Shown: in pieces, positions 19,678 to 31,619 of the stretch
Layout of the letters: each line of letters opens with the position of its first letter
Numbering within the stretch: position 1 is the first letter of the stretch
Assembly: GCF_947242115.1 (NCBI RefSeq)
Contig: NC_074716.1
Location: forward strand, 5,248,001 to 5,312,000
Reading direction: 5' to 3'
From: Biomphalaria glabrata
Lineage: Eukaryota > Mollusca > Gastropoda > Planorbidae
DNA length: 64,000 nucleotides
Notes under the pieces: generated by a model
Told to the model about the DNA's origin: nothing
Database searches by the model: none
Seen by the model: the letters and a program-made list of their open reading frames with translations, nothing else
Translations under genes and position numbers: made by a program

Positions 19678-22600
19678 GTAGTCTTTTAAAATAGTTTTTT
19701 TTATACTTTTTTTTTGTTGTGGGATTGATGTATTGTAAGACAGCATTATTCATATCACACTGACACTTTGAAACGTTTATCGTTTTTTTTGTATTTGGGA
19801 AGATTACAGACATTGTGCCTCAATGGTTGGCTCATTGATTTTGTAGGAAGTTAAAGATAGAAATTAGACTCAGGCCTGTAGTCACTAGCTCATAGTTTCA
19901 TGATCTGCTGCATACTCGCACATATACTCTATTGGCTGTTTTCGGAGGCTGTTCTTTATAAGTTGCAAATTGAGGTTACCAACTTTAGATTAGGCCCCCC
20001 GGAAGTGGTGATTCTTATCAACGACAGCCCTTTATATCAATGTATTGGGCCTCATATGAAACTGGAATAACTCAATATAACTCAATCCTCTGTTTTGGGA
20101 CCCCTCAACCCAAGAAAACATTAAGAAACTGGAACAGACACAAAATAGAGCAGTGAGATTCATAACAAACTAATATTCACATTTGACTAGAGTGACACCT
20201 TTAGTAAAATCACTAAATTTAGAAAGCCTTCAGGATAGAAGACTTAAAAGAAAAGTAGCAATCATACATAAAACACTGAACCATAATCTTCAAATACAAA
20301 AACAAAATTTAATAAAATACTCAGAAAGACACAAAGATAAAGGCACATTCCTCGTTCCATATGCTGGGACAAATTTGTACAAATGCTCCTTCTTCCCTAG
20401 CCAGGAAAACCAGTGACTTGGCCGAATTTAAGTCATTGGTTAATATGCATGACTGAATGCATGACTGAATGCATGACTGAATGCATGACGCGTAGGCCGT
20501 AATCCTCTTCTTTTTTTTACAACTATTCCCTATTAATAGTAACGAACACAGCAGGCTATTTAGTTAGAGAGAATGTAACTAACCATATTTTGAACACATT
20601 TATGCAAATAGTTTTAGATTTTTTGTCAAAACAATTTATTTTTTTACAAATGTATTGCTAAGTTATGTAAGTTCTGTCATACTAACTACTACATTTACAC
20701 AAAAAAAATGTTACTACTTTTTACAAAAAGAAAAAAGCTATTTAATAAGCATAAAAGTTGGACATAATTTAAAACAACAATTAATAAGTAGTGTTTCATA
20801 ATATCGCGTGAACTGCAGCGTGCGCACTAATACGTATAACACCTAACTAAGGATTTCTTTTTTTTAAGTTTTTTTTTTAAGAGGTTTTGAATAAGAGATT
20901 GTCTCTATACAAAACAATTAGGTCAATAAGATAATCATTATAACACATCAGTTAGGCCAGGTTCACATCCAACTCCACATTCACTTTCACCTATTCTTTG
21001 GTCTGCTGGACCTCTGGGCACCACTGAAAATCTGTCAACCTTCTTTCTCCATTCTTCTGTGTCATTTGTCTTTGATAGAATCTCATTCTGATGTTCTTTC
21101 TGAAAATATTAAAACCTGCCTGGGTGGACCACTTCGGGGACCGATTTTAAGTTTGTGTTTCCAAACAAACTGTCTTTGTAACCTTGTTTTTCACTTCATA
21201 TTGTAAAGTTCTTATCGTACACTAAATGTAACAGGTTGATAAGCTTTAACCGAATGAAAAAGAAATTACAGACGTTACTTGTAAAGATAAGATAACCCCG
21301 TCCTATGCGTATCAATGTGTAAATCTAGTCATGTATGATAATCAGTGACTCTGCCAAGTCGTTGGTTTTCCTGGCGGATTCAAATAACCATTTTATTTTC
21401 TAATGGCACTAGGAAAGAAGAAGGAATTGTTCGAAATTGTCCTAGCATAGGGAATAAGAAATGTGTATCTACTTTTGTGTCTGTCTGAGTATCTTGTAAG
21501 GGTTTGTCTTTCAATTTGTAAGTGTTAGTTCAGTAGTGATGTATTTTTATACTTAACTTTTTATTCTGCTGTATGTATATATGGTGTATATATATATAAT
21601 TTATATAAAATATTAATTATAAATAAAATGAGATACATATTCTTTCTCTGCAGTTTCTTTCTGTCCTGGCAAGTTCATTTGTATTGCTCTTTGGTAAAAG
21701 TAGCGGACAGATGTATGTAATCATATTTTAATCGATATATAGGATATAGATATTACTATACTTACTATTCTGAGACTATAGCAGAAATGTATTATTGATA
21801 AACGATATTTTTATACGAAAAATATTAAATAATTGTCCTATTATCAAGGTTCATGATAACAAAGTGTAAAAAATTAAGATTACCATAATGTACAAACAAG
21901 AGTTGAGCAGTAGTGGTTGCTATGCAAGCAATAAGTAAAAAGTTTCCCTTTCAGACCTTGCGATCTACGGGTAAGATAATGTTAAGGTCATCTGTTCTAT
22001 GGTCAACGGTTAACGAACAAGCTGTCAGGTGTCCAGGACAACGACCATCCGCCTTTACTTTCACGAAATAAAGTCAGGTACCAATTAGATTTTGGTGGAC
22101 TTAGGGGCGTCCTAAAAATTCCGAATTCATAATCCCAGTCTTTGACAAGATTCGAACCCCGGACCCCAGGCTCGGAAGCCAAACGCTTAACCACTCAGCC
22201 ACCCATGCAAGCAATACTTACGAATAAATACATTTATAACTTGTATTTATTAGATCAAGATTTACTGAATTCAACCAAATGAACCAAATGCGCTTCTTTC
22301 TTTGGTTTCCAGCCAATACCAGAGTTACCCTGGTCAACAGAACTATCTGACCCAACAGTCCGAGTCTCTAACTTGTAATGACCTGCAGTGTAAAGTGGAC
22401 GAATGCTGTATAGAGACTTACAGATCTGCCCAATGTGTGGCTCTTGTAACAATTGCAAGTGGACAAGGTAGGAACTATTTTCTTTTTGATAAGTTATTAC
22501 AAAGTTATTATCAACTTTGTTTGTCTGTCTGTCTAGGGGTACTAAATACACCTAATGTCTCTCACTTTGCTATTTTGGATCAAGTTTATTTGTTTTTAAT

Positions 22601-25600
22601 TGTGGTAGACAACACATTGCATAAAGAAAAAAATAAAAGAGTAATTAATGAAGAAGTCTTCATTTAATAAATCTTGTTTTATTTAGAGACAGGAGGGCCT
22701 ACTAAGACTAAGATGAGTTAAGCCTTAGGTAGAGGATTAGGTCTTTTGCTAAATTTAAAAAAAAATTACATTAGACTGTTAAGCCAAATATTTTTAAATC
22801 ACTTGGATAGCTTAGTGGCTAATAATTCTAGCTTATATCGTGGAGGCTCCTTTTGAAGTTCAAACTCAAGCAATTTTTCTTTTAAATAGTTTTTGAATAG
22901 GCAGCGCACAAAGTTTGTCCCAGATACCATCTCCCCCCCCCCACCTGACAAAAAGTTATCGGACCATATCGCACTAAGCAAGGTATAAGCTCGAAGTTAA
23001 GTTAAACAAAACAAATAAATAAAAATAGTTGTAATCGCACTAATTTATTATTGCTAGTCTATGTCTACTAGAAGATTGATGGAAATAATAGTAAATTGTT
23101 TGTAAAATGTATAACCTACTATAAATGTTCCTTCAGAGTTGAAGATAATTCAATTCCTAGTCCAAACGTCCCACAGGAACATGGAAAATAGTAGCGGGTA
23201 GGGTATGAACTCGGGACCATCGAAAAATCTGAATGACAGTCCAGTGCGTTAACCGCACGACCAGGCAGCCAATTTCACTAAATATAAGGTGTATTTATAT
23301 TTTTTTGTGAGTATTTTGTATATTCTACTCATAGACATAAATAAATATAGACTGGCAGAAGGAAGTAACTTCATGTAACTTGAAAACATGTATATCTATT
23401 GTATTCGGATTTCCGAATTCTGAAAAGTTGCATGATCTTCATTCTAAGAGATTAAACAAAACTACACTGCCTCCTTATTTACAATATATATAGGTGTGTG
23501 GCTGAAATAGATATGAATACTAAACTTTTATACTGCTCATAAATGCTGTATAATAAAGTACACAAAATTGCAAGTCACAAATTTTCGTTTCCTAAAACTC
23601 TTTAATCGGCCAGTCTATATTTATTTATGTCTATGATTCTACTTAATTAAATTGTTCAATGGCGTCAGTTTTCTTTCTCTTCCAGCGTTCTGTACACGAT
23701 TGAAGAAATGTTACAGAAACTCAGACTGTCCCACTGTAGCCCCGTGCTGTGTCCAGGCCTTAGACTCTACCTTCGCCAAAACGAATTTGAAAGCTCAATC
23801 CTACTATGACAGCATAAATGCTCTTTCTAATGGTAACATCTATGGCAACAGCTACGGCAGCATCTATGGTAACAGCTATAGTAACAGCTATGGTAGTAGC
23901 TATTTTTTTGGCAAGCCGAATGACATTTCCACTGAGTCATTAAATTTGAAAGAAGGATATTGCTTAGCTGCGGCAAGGGATAACGGACGTAAGTGATCAT
24001 ATGCTAGTGTAACCAGAGCCAGATTTAACTAAATGGAGGCCCCCGGGGCAGGATTTTTTAAATAGTTTTTTTTTTTTTGTGTGCAGGCACCTACACTTTT
24101 TCAAAAGCTTTAATAAAAATCCACTTGAAGTAAATAAAATAAATAAATAAATTATGGCTTTTATATAGCGCTACTTTCATGCTTATAGCATGCTCAGAGC
24201 GCTTTGGTCCAATCTTATTTGTGGACTAGTGGGAGGGGGTACTGTATTGTTGATGATGTTAGGTCATCTCTTCTTCGGCCCACGTTAACGAGGGTGTCAT
24301 GTGGCCAGCACAACGACCAACTACCTTTATTTTCCTCAAATATGTCAGGTACCCATTGGAGTTGGGTAAGCTCAGGGGCGACTTCTTCTTCTTCTATCCA
24401 GCTTTATTGCTGCTGAGCTGTGAGCTCTTTTGCAGACTGTGCCAAGGAAAAAAAGTGTGCTGTTTTCTTCAGTTGTTCAGCACTGCCGTACAGGGTGTTG
24501 GTTATGTTGGGCTGTAGTGGAAGTAGGGTCTGCCTAAGGTGGATTAGGGAGGGGCATTCAAAGAGGATATGGTTTACGGTTTCAAAGGGGTGGGCGCAAT
24601 GTCTTCAAAGGGGTAGTTGTGTGGAGTTTATTTTGTTCAGGTGGTAATTTAATAGTGGTGTGTGTCCTGTTCTTAGTTGGAAGATTGTAGATTGTTCTTT
24701 GGGGCGACTTAAAAATACAAGAAATAAAAAAAATCCAGCTCTACACCGAGATTCCGGGTTACCTTCAATTCGAAAGCCAAGCGCTAACCACTGAGCCAAC
24801 ATGCACCATTTAAATAGTAAAACATTTTTAACAAATATGAAGATTATAACGGCGGTGACTTTTGTTTGAGAAACGTTTAACAAAGCGTAAATCAACTCTC
24901 TGTCTGCCAATGAGTCTGTCTGTCTGTCTAGTTAAAAAGTTTTTTTCAGTTTTTTTCTCCCCTGTCCCATTCTTGGATGAAGTAAAAAATTAGCTCAATT
25001 ATTCATTTAACCTTAAAATACATGAATCAATAAAAAGAAAAAATAATTAATTAATTAGTTATTGGTGATTAATACGTTTGTTTGGTATTAAAATAAGGGG
25101 AATAAATGTAACTTAATGAGAGATGTGGATGTATATATGAGGAAGTGCTACGAAGAGCAGGGTGCCAGGACATCCGCTCTGTTATCAGCAGCAGACGCCT
25201 TGGCTGGCTTTGCCACGTTCGTAGAATGCCAAAAGGTCGACTTCCACAGGACATCCTGTATGGTGATCTAATAGAAGGCAGGAGAGCCGCTGGTCGCCCA
25301 CTTTTACGTTATACTGATGTATGCAAACGCGACATGAAGCTCTTTAAAATCAACACTAGCAGCTGGGAAGAGGTGGCACTGGATAGATCCACATGGAGAG
25401 AGAGCTTAAAGGAAGGGTCACGGACTGCAGATGTCATACACAACAGAAGCAGAAAGAAGGGTGAAAAGTCAACGGCACCTGGTGATTATATATGCCCAAC
25501 CTGCGATCGCAGCTGTGTATCCAGGATTGGCCTCTTTATTCACACAAGAAGTTGCAAAGGGAAAAAAATCGTCTCTCGAGACGTAAAATGCCACAGAATG

Positions 25601-26756
25601 TATATATGAATTTATTCCCCTTATTACGTTGTAACACGTTTTTTCTCCCACTTCCCTCTTTCGGATCACGTTGAACTCTCGCATAATTATTCATGGTCGA
25701 TGACAATATACTAATCATTCCAAAAATTAACCAATTATTTAATCTTTAGAACTAATTAATTTTTTGTTTTACATGGCAGAAAGGGGAGCTAAACCTAGTA
25801 ATTTTCAGTAAGTAGCGGTTCTTTCCATCAGAAAAGCTTTGTTTTTCTTTTAATATTTTGTTCTATTGCTTGTTTTAATTAATTAATTATTTTTTTTAAA
25901 TTTAGCTTGTTTTCGATCAGTTTCCGGTGCTGGATCTGGCACAGCTAATTGTCCTTGCGCAAGCTCATCCAATGTTTGCAAGCTTTTTTTGGACCCATTC
26001 CCGTTCGGTAAGTTGTTCTACATACAAATTTATCAAATCTACAGATAGACAGAAGTCTCATTCTTTTACTCTCTCTCTCTCTATATATATATATATAACA
26101 CAGCGTATTTTATACACTATTTAGTGTTGCTAAAATATATGTGTTTCATTTCATGGTGCTCCAAGAGTTTATTATTTAACAAGTTTTCATTCATTCAAGT
26201 TCTAAACTTAAACTTAGCATTTCAAAGTTGGAAGAAGAATAGCAATATTATTATTTTAACATAATTCTTCGTGGCATTAAAATAAAAATATTTAGTGTGG
26301 TCCTCTATTTGTGTCTACCATTCAGATAACGTTCTTAAATTTTTATTTCTACTTAAAGTTTATGTTTTAAAAAAAGTATTTGCAATATTTTTTAATTTTA
26401 TGTAAGTTTCGCTATCAAATGTAACATTTCTTCATTTAGCCAGTGGCGTAGCTAGGGTAGGGGAGGAGAGGGGAGAATTTGACCCCCCCCCGGGCCTCCA
26501 CTCAAGGGGGCCTTCAAATTAGAGCTTTTTTACATTCAATATTAAATATTACACAAAATGCAACGGCCTCGAACGAGGTCAAGCTCCTCGGGCCCCCAAA
26601 TTATGAGATGTTCCTAGCTAACATGATCATATAACATTGAAACATCTGAAACATTTGTGTTAGATACAAGGTTGAATAGACTTAAGCTTATTTTAGATTA
26701 AATTTAATGTTACATTTTCAGGTACATGCACTCTACTGTCAGATATCACCAGTTAG
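19657..26756 (+). CDS. Secreted cysteine-rich colipase/prokineticin-like protein, copy B
   Basis: Six exons: 19657-19677, 21654-21712, 22313-22467, 23686-23988, 25906-26007, 26722-26756 (675 nt, 224 aa). Phases are the same as in A and C. The signal peptide is residues 1-25, likely cut before QIQYQ. Cys 48, 53, 58, 59, 68 and 81 form the half module. Cys 87, 93, 99, 100, 171, 181, 195, 197, 204 and 216 form the full ten-cysteine module. Residues 128-151 are a Tyr-Gly-Asn-Ser repeat linker, followed by the conserved DISTESLNLKEGYC. The C-terminal tail after the last cysteine is TLLSDITS. Exon 3 is about 86% identical to copy C by hand count. Expected to be secreted; receptor, substrate or partner is not known. 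Exon 1 was found by its match to copy C and is the least certain exon. Confidence 0.9.
19684..19775. repeat. Direct repeat, downstream copy (intron 1 of copy B)
   Basis: Partner of 18977-19063. It starts a few bases after the exon 1 donor. Confidence 0.75.
20040..20520 (+). mobile_element. LINE 3' end with RT C-terminal coding (ATAAG-tail family)
   Basis: The plus strand encodes KKLEQTQNRAVRFITN, then a 78-codon frame with LESLQDRRLKRKVAIIHKTL and GTFLVPYAGTNLYKCSFFPS. This is the usual C-terminal end of CR1/L2-like reverse transcriptases. A small tandem of GCATGACTGAAT lies in its 3' UTR (about 20450-20490). 5'-truncated; the catalytic domain is missing. Confidence 0.8.
20510..21195 (+). 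repeat. R1 family copy, 5'-truncated
   Basis: Runs from CTATTAATAGTAACGAACAC to the terminal hairpin GTTTGTGTTTCCAAACAAAC. In intron 1 of copy B. Confidence 0.8.
21265..21560 (-). mobile_element. LINE 3' end (ATAAG-tail family), antisense
   Basis: GACGTTACTTGTAAAG, then the reversed coding end including AAGTCGTTGGTTTTCCTGGC. Decayed. Confidence 0.7.
21654..21712 (+). CDS. Copy B, exon 2 (signal peptide core)
   Basis: Encodes FLSVLASSFVLLFGKSSGQ. Acceptor CTGCAG, donor GTATGT, phase 2. Confidence 0.85.
21934..22204 (-). repeat. SINE-1 copy, antisense, with target duplication
   Basis: Full-length minus-strand copy flanked by a perfect 12 bp duplication ATGCAAGCAATA (21922-21933, 22205-22216). 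It ends about 110 bp before exon 3 of copy B. Confidence 0.92.
22313..22467 (+). CDS. Copy B, exon 3 (half module)
   Basis: Encodes [18 protein letters not shown]. Acceptor TTCCAG, donor GTAGGA. It is 155 nt, as in copy C. Confidence 0.92.
22468..23117. other. Intron 3 of copy B, left part
   Basis: Contains a GTCTGTCTGTCTAG tract of the R2 type near 22520 and AT-rich sequence. No exon seen. Confidence 0.4.
23118..23278 (-). repeat. SINE-2 copy, antisense
   Basis: tRNA-like head reading GGCTGCCTGGTCGTGCGGTT on the minus strand, and a body containing AACTCTGAAGGAAC. Related copies lie at 44839 and 61783. Confidence 0.8.
23686..23988 (+). CDS. Copy B, exon 4
   Basis: Encodes FCTRLKKCYRNSDCP, the CC pair, the repeat linker and EGYC. 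It is 303 nt, as in copy C. Donor GTAAGT. Confidence 0.92.
24251..24800 (-). repeat. SINE-1 copy split by a LINE insertion
   Basis: The 3' part of the SINE is 24251-24384 and the tRNA-like head is 24701-24800. The two parts are separated by the LINE fragment 24385-24700. Confidence 0.85.
24385..24700 (-). mobile_element. LINE 3' end with (GAA)n tail, inserted in a SINE
   Basis: The minus strand encodes STIFQLRTGHTPLLNYHLNK and, in another frame, a histidine/cysteine block NHILFECPSL, typical of the C-terminal end of RNase H-type LINEs. The 3' end is a (GAA)n run. A perfect 10 bp duplication GGGGCGACTT flanks it (24375-24384, 24701-24710). 5'-truncated with a frameshift. Confidence 0.9.
24885..25085. 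repeat. R2 family fragment
   Basis: GTCTGTCTGTCTGTCTAG, then CATTCTTGGATGAAGT, ATTATTCATTT and ATTAATTAGTTATTGGTG. Similar non-coding blocks occur at 25615, 29940, 33200, 34360, 36640, 37275 and 62040. Confidence 0.55.
25141..25597 (+). mobile_element. LINE 3' end with C2H2 zinc-finger tail
   Basis: Open frame over its whole length (about 150 codons). It has SSRRLGWLCHVRRMPKGRLP, LLRYTDVCKRDMKLF and DRSTWRES, then a C2H2 finger CPTCDRSCVSRIGLFIHTRS. This is the end of a non-LTR retrotransposon polyprotein common in invertebrates. A perfect 12 bp duplication ATGTATATATGA flanks it (25129-25140, 25598-25609). A 5'-truncated but little-decayed insertion in intron 4 of copy B. Confidence 0.9.
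25615..25765. repeat. R2 family fragment
   Basis: CTTTCGGATCACGTTGAACT, ATAATTATTCATGG and ATTAACCAATTATTTAA. It may be the continuation of 24885-25085 across the LINE insertion. Confidence 0.45.
25906..26007 (+). CDS. Copy B, exon 5
   Basis: Encodes CFRSVSGAGSGTANCPC to LDPFPFG. Acceptor TTTAG, donor GTAAGT. Confidence 0.9.
26443..26620 (+). mobile_element. hAT element fragment
   Basis: Starts CAGTGGCGTAGCTAGGG and continues with GGGGGCC-rich sequence, like the ends of the hAT at 50055-52999. No target duplication was found. Confidence 0.5.
26722..26756 (+). CDS. Copy B, exon 6 (stop)
   Basis: Encodes GTCTLLSDITS and a TAG stop. Acceptor TTTTCAG. Confidence 0.85.
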
Positions 26757-26872
26757 TGAGATACCCAATGAAACACTTGGACGGCTAACTTAAGTGGTTT
26801 CGACTTAATGTGTACCTTACTTTTGCTAACACAAGAAGCTCATTTTGTCCTGAATGTTCTTTTACTTCACAT

Positions 26873-26878
26873 AAATAA
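26873..26878 (+). other. Polyadenylation signal of copy B
   Basis: AATAAA about 115 nt after the copy B stop. Confidence 0.6.
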
Positions 26879-27064
26879 ACACATCTTTAACATTGTAATG
26901 ATGCTACATTTTATTTTTAGTGTTGATTTTTTTTTTAAAGTGGAACTTCATTTGCAATATATACCGTTACATTTATTTCCAAACATAACATGAAATATAA
27001 TTGGTGTCAGAAGAAATATCTCAAACAAAACTTAACGGGGAGACAACTCAGCGACCAAAAAAAT

Positions 27065-27300
27065 AGAGCAAGAAATCAAAGCACGTGAATGGGGCTGGAT
27101 TTGAGACACACTTCAAGGGACAACAGACAGCTTGCAAGACAGGCTCTAGACTGGAACACGCAGGGAAAGGGAAGGGTTAGGAGACGAAAGCAAACACGGA
27201 GAAGACCAGAAGACCACGAAGCGAAGATGGCCAGGATAGACATGGAACCAAAGGAGGCAGGGCTGGTATGAACCAATTTCTCCTATTGAGCCCCGCGCCT
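27065..27300 (+). mobile_element. LINE 3' end (RTE-like)
   Basis: The plus strand encodes AREWGWI, then DNRQLARQALDWNTQGKGRV and RRRKQTRRRPE, the C-terminal end of an RTE-like reverse transcriptase. Broken by a stop and frameshifts. Confidence 0.75.
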
Positions 27301-27814
27301 GGCATGGCCCCAAAATTTACATTTAGCATATCACTATCAGTCATGGCTCTTGTCACATGCTATTTAAAATGTAGAACTTAAGGGTTAAAATATTTAATGT
27401 GTCATACGATGGACTTTGCTTTAATTAACTCAGTGGTCCTATGGCGTTTGAGTCACTTTCTATTTATGTTGTATAATAAATGTTTATTTAATGACCTAAT
27501 GACTAGATATAGGTGTTATTATATTAAAAAAATAAAAGAAGGGCTCCGCAATTTGTATATACCGGCTCTGAAATGAGGAATATTGTGTAGAAAAATAGTC
27601 TGAAGTACTGTTGCGGCTCTAGGGTGCACTGGGAGTCAAAAGTATAATTTCAAGTCACACTATGCGTACTATGGCAATTGGGGACTATTAACACAGTTAA
27701 TCATTGTAATCATCTCTTTGTTTACACAATAAATTAGAAGATCTTGATTACGTTTTTAAGCCAGAAACAACAGTGAGTGAAATACAAGAAAAAGGAAGCA
27801 ATACGAATAACAAC
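27301..27814. other. Spacer, nothing recognised
   Basis: AT-rich intergenic sequence between copies B and C. Confidence 0.4.
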
Positions 27815-27870
27815 AAGATTACAAAGAGAGTTTGTGTTATCACACAAACTCAGAGGCGGCCCTCTTCAAA
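27815..27870 (-). repeat. R1 3' end fragment
   Basis: ACAACAAGATTACAAAGAGA and the terminal hairpin. Confidence 0.65.
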
Positions 27871-28719
27871 TTCACCAATGGACGAGAAATATATTCAAGC
27901 CTTAGTCTTGTTTTGATCGTTTAAAGAAATTGTAAAAATTTGGCGTTATTTTTCCCATAAAAGATATAAATAAAAACATCGTCTTTGATAAGACTCTTCT
28001 AACACTTCTGGAATAAATAGAGTAGCGTTAAGTGATCACCTAATATCAGCATAGAAACCTCCCGATACAGTGTCGCACCTAGTGCGGTAGCTTAGGTTGT
28101 CACCCCTCCCCAACAACTTTCTTGAAATATGTTTCCACAAACACTATTGCTAGCTAGTTCTTTTTGTTGAACCAATACAGTGAGTCGATTACCTACTTTT
28201 ATTGATTTTTACTCAAATGTAAAATTCCAATGTTTATTACATTTTTAACAATGTTATTGCAAATTTTACAATAATATTTAATGAGAATTACAAACGGACT
28301 TAACATCACCTGAACAGGTTTCTTTTGTTATACTTTAAGACAGAAATGGTATAACGTTGTGCTGTGTCATTTACACTTAAACTAGCATCTAGATGTGTCA
28401 AGGCATTTTTGGGCATATATCTAGAGATTTTATTATTACCTTTTCCCTTGTGTCTGCGTTTACCAAGTTATAATTTTTCCAACTTGGCCGAAATGGTGTC
28501 GACCGGAGCGGACCCGCCCCCCCCCCCCATGACGCCACTGCTCCTAAATCCCTACTTCTTCCTAACAATCTCCTAATATCGGAGTAGACGTAGTAGGAAA
28601 TAAATAAAATATGAGCCCCGCACAACTAAACAGGTTTCCCATACGAACAGCATATAGGCCTAATACACTATTACCCGCTAGTAGGCCTACTAATCCTGAT
28701 AATAATCGCTCTATTTTCT
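27871..28719. other. Spacer, nothing recognised
   Basis: AT-rich. A C-rich run at about 28516-28528 next to GACGCCACTGC resembles a hAT end, but no partner end was found. Confidence 0.35.
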
Positions 28720-28866
28720 TAATAGGTCTAGACTAGATCCAGAATATAGAATGTATTTAGAACCTAGATCTAGACAAGATCTAGATTTCTAGACTTATTC
28801 TAGATATGGTCTAGATCTAGATCTACATCTAGGCCACATTTTCAGACTAGTTCTTGATCTAGATCT
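28720..28866. repeat. CTAGATCT-rich palindromic sequence
   Basis: Irregular repeats of TCTAGATCTAG-like words, similar to the stretch at 48600-49230. Confidence 0.6.
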
Positions 28867-28869
28867 ACA

Positions 28870-29010
28870 TATTGTACAATACGGACGTTGATAACGCCCT
28901 ACGAGTCTTGCATCTAGTCATGCATGTTAACTAAAGACTTAAATTCTGCCAAGTCATTGTTTTTCCTGGCTGGCTCAGGCAACTCATTCCCTGCTCTAGT
29001 AACACTAGGG
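28870..29010 (-). mobile_element. LINE 3' end (ATAAG-tail family), antisense
   Basis: AATACGGACGTTGATAACGC and TTTTTCCTGGCTGGCTCAGG match the family. Truncated. Confidence 0.65.
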
Positions 29011-29939
29011 ATCGTTGGATCATCTAATTAGATCATTAAATACCAATTAATTATACAGCATGCATAGGAAGCGACTCAAACGCAATGGGGCCAGTGGGTT
29101 AATTAAAGCAACGTCAATCGAAGGATACATTAAATATTTTAACCCTTTTAATCCTACATCTTGTTACTCATTTTGCTTTTATTTTTTCGTGTATTTTTCT
29201 CACTGCATTTTTATGGCTTCAAAACATAAGCAGGATCTTTAAATTTTGTTGGAAACAATTTGATCGATTTATTTTAACAGCCCACCCATTCGTCCTGTTA
29301 TCGCATTTCTTAGTATCGCTTCCTCTTCTTTTCTCTAAATGACTTTTTTTACAATAAAATGTAATATTTATAGTGCTATCTTTATTTGTGCTCTGCTTTT
29401 GCACATTTAAAAAATATTGTATTTATAAACTGTTTTCTATTCTCTATAAAGGTAAAAGCTATTGTGCATAAAAGATGATCATTCTTTGTGTTCGGTTTTC
29501 AGCTCCTTTGTCATTACTATATTAAGAAAACAAAACAAACAAACAAAAAACAACACACCTCTAGCAAGGCTTAAGCCAAAGTCTTGCAAGTTACTAGACA
29601 ACTTATCTTCATCTTGGAGAAAGGCAAAAATATTTCGGGTAACTTTCAAAGAAATTCGTACTATCTAGCTCTGTTCGAGGCAGTCACTCAGCAAGGGGCT
29701 TAACCAGTCTGCGCAAAGAGGTTAAGAATTACGGGGAAACACTCCCCAATGGTTGGCATTGTCTCCCTTTGCAGCCCTCGCTAATAAGTGCGAATGTCTT
29801 GCTGTCGGTCCCGGGACATATGTCTTGTCATTACTGAGATAATCGCCTGGATCTTTGTCATCTGAACTATATATCTTGGCCTACACTTACACTTGATTGT
29901 CTTTCTCTACGGAATGAGTACTATGACAAACGAGTTTTC
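29011..29939. other. Spacer, nothing recognised
   Basis: Short open frames here show no family features. Confidence 0.35.
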
Positions 29940-30180
29940 ACGACTTTTGGCTTTACAAAGCTTATATCAACTCATTCTGTCTGTCTGTCTGGTAAAAAGT
30001 TTGTGCACGTTATTTCACCAACACCCAATCTCGGATCGAGCTAAAATTTTTGCACAATTATTTCTTTTACTACACAGGAATAAAAAAAATCAGATAATTA
30101 ATATTGGTAATAAGGTATTTCCTTCGGTATCTCAAGGAAAAAAAATTGTACTTGACTAAGATGTTGGTATACGTTGTATT
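29940..30180. repeat. R2 family fragment
   Basis: CAAAGCTTATATCAACTCAT, TCTGTCTGTCTGTCTGG and CAATCTCGGATCGAGCTAA. Confidence 0.6.
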
Positions 30181-30267
30181 AGTCCCCTTTATGGGTCGCC
30201 TCTTTAAAGTAAATTTGAAACAAACAATACATAACTAAACTATCTTTTATAGTCTTAAGCATCTCAC

Positions 30268-30340
30268 AAGCACAGTGGTTAGTAGGTCGGCTTGCGGATG
30301 CCTTAGCCTTGAGTTCGAATTCAGGATGTTCCGGAACCCT
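30268..30340 (+). repeat. tRNA-like SINE head
   Basis: CAGTGGTTAGTAGGTCGG and GAGTTCGAATTCAGG resemble box A and box B. No body follows. Confidence 0.4.
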
Positions 30341-30529
30341 TTTTTTTTTTTTGTACTAAATTCTTTTAAAATTTACCGAGATTTCTCTTCATTACTTAAG
30401 CCATCTGTGGGCTCTCCTCCCTCCTCCCGCCGCCCCCATCCCATTTCCCCTAGTCCAGGCAAGTAATAGGATCATGGTGTAAAGAAAGCTAAAACGAACT
30501 CTTAAACTAGGAATGATGGTGAAAAATAA

Positions 30530-31320
30530 ATCCGACATCATAATTTTTTTTAAAACCATTTAAAGTTCTGATTAAACGGCTACTTTTTTTCTTTTCTGAA
30601 AGCGAAAAATCTAATTTTTAAAATCAATTATGCAAGCAGTTTTTTTCTTAAATAAAAACACACCATTTTTGCAACTATTTACTATTAATAGTAACGAACA
30701 TAGTAGGCAATTTAATACGGGAGATGGCTCTTTACCATTTTTTAAACAAATTTATGCAAATGGTTTTAGATTTTTTTTGTAAAAAGAAATTTCTTTCACA
30801 ATTGTTATGCTAAGTTAAATAAGTTCTGTTATATTAGCTACTACATTAACAAAAAATAGTTTTATTTTTTTTTTAAGAAAAAATATCTATTTAGTATGCA
30901 TTTAAGTGGAACATAATTTAAAACAACAATAAGTAGTTTTCTCTTCACACTATAACGTGTACCGCTACGACCACTCCCAAACCCCACACTCCAAAAAAAA
31001 GGAATTTTTATTTCGGACATTTCATTCCCTTGAGGCTTTGAATTAGAGATTGACCATTTACAAACAATTATATCAATTATATAATCATTTTAAAACATCA
31101 GTTAGGCCGGGATTATATCAGACTTTACATTCACTTTCACCTATCCTTTGGTCTGCTGGACCATTGGGGCACCACACAAGATCTGTCAACCTTCTTTCTC
31201 CATTCTTTTCTGTCATTGATAGAATTTCATTCTGATATTCTTTCTGAAAATATCGAAAGCTGCTTTTTTACCTGTCTGGGTGGACAACTTCGGGGGCTGA
31301 TTTTTTAACCTTGTTTATAT
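30530..31320 (+). repeat. R1 family copy
   Basis: From AAAGTTCTGATTAAACGGC to GTGGACAACTTCGGGGGC. The terminal hairpin is lost. Confidence 0.75.
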
Positions 31321-31619
31321 TGTACTCTTTCTTTTTTCAAACTAAAGTTAGACATGAATGTTTAGAGATACTACAAATGTGAAGCTAAGGGCTGAAACAA
31401 TAAATGATGCATATATTGCTAGCCATTGTTAGAGGCTTTACACAACTGGAAGAAGCACTTCGACCTGTGTGATTTGATTTGTAATAAAATGACTGTGCAT
31501 TTGGTACTCTGTAATGACAAGTGACGGTTAAGAAAAAGAACAATATATTAATGTTACTGTCCACTAGTTTGTAAATGTAGAACTTGATAGAATGATACAT
31601 TTAAAAAATGACCTATTGT

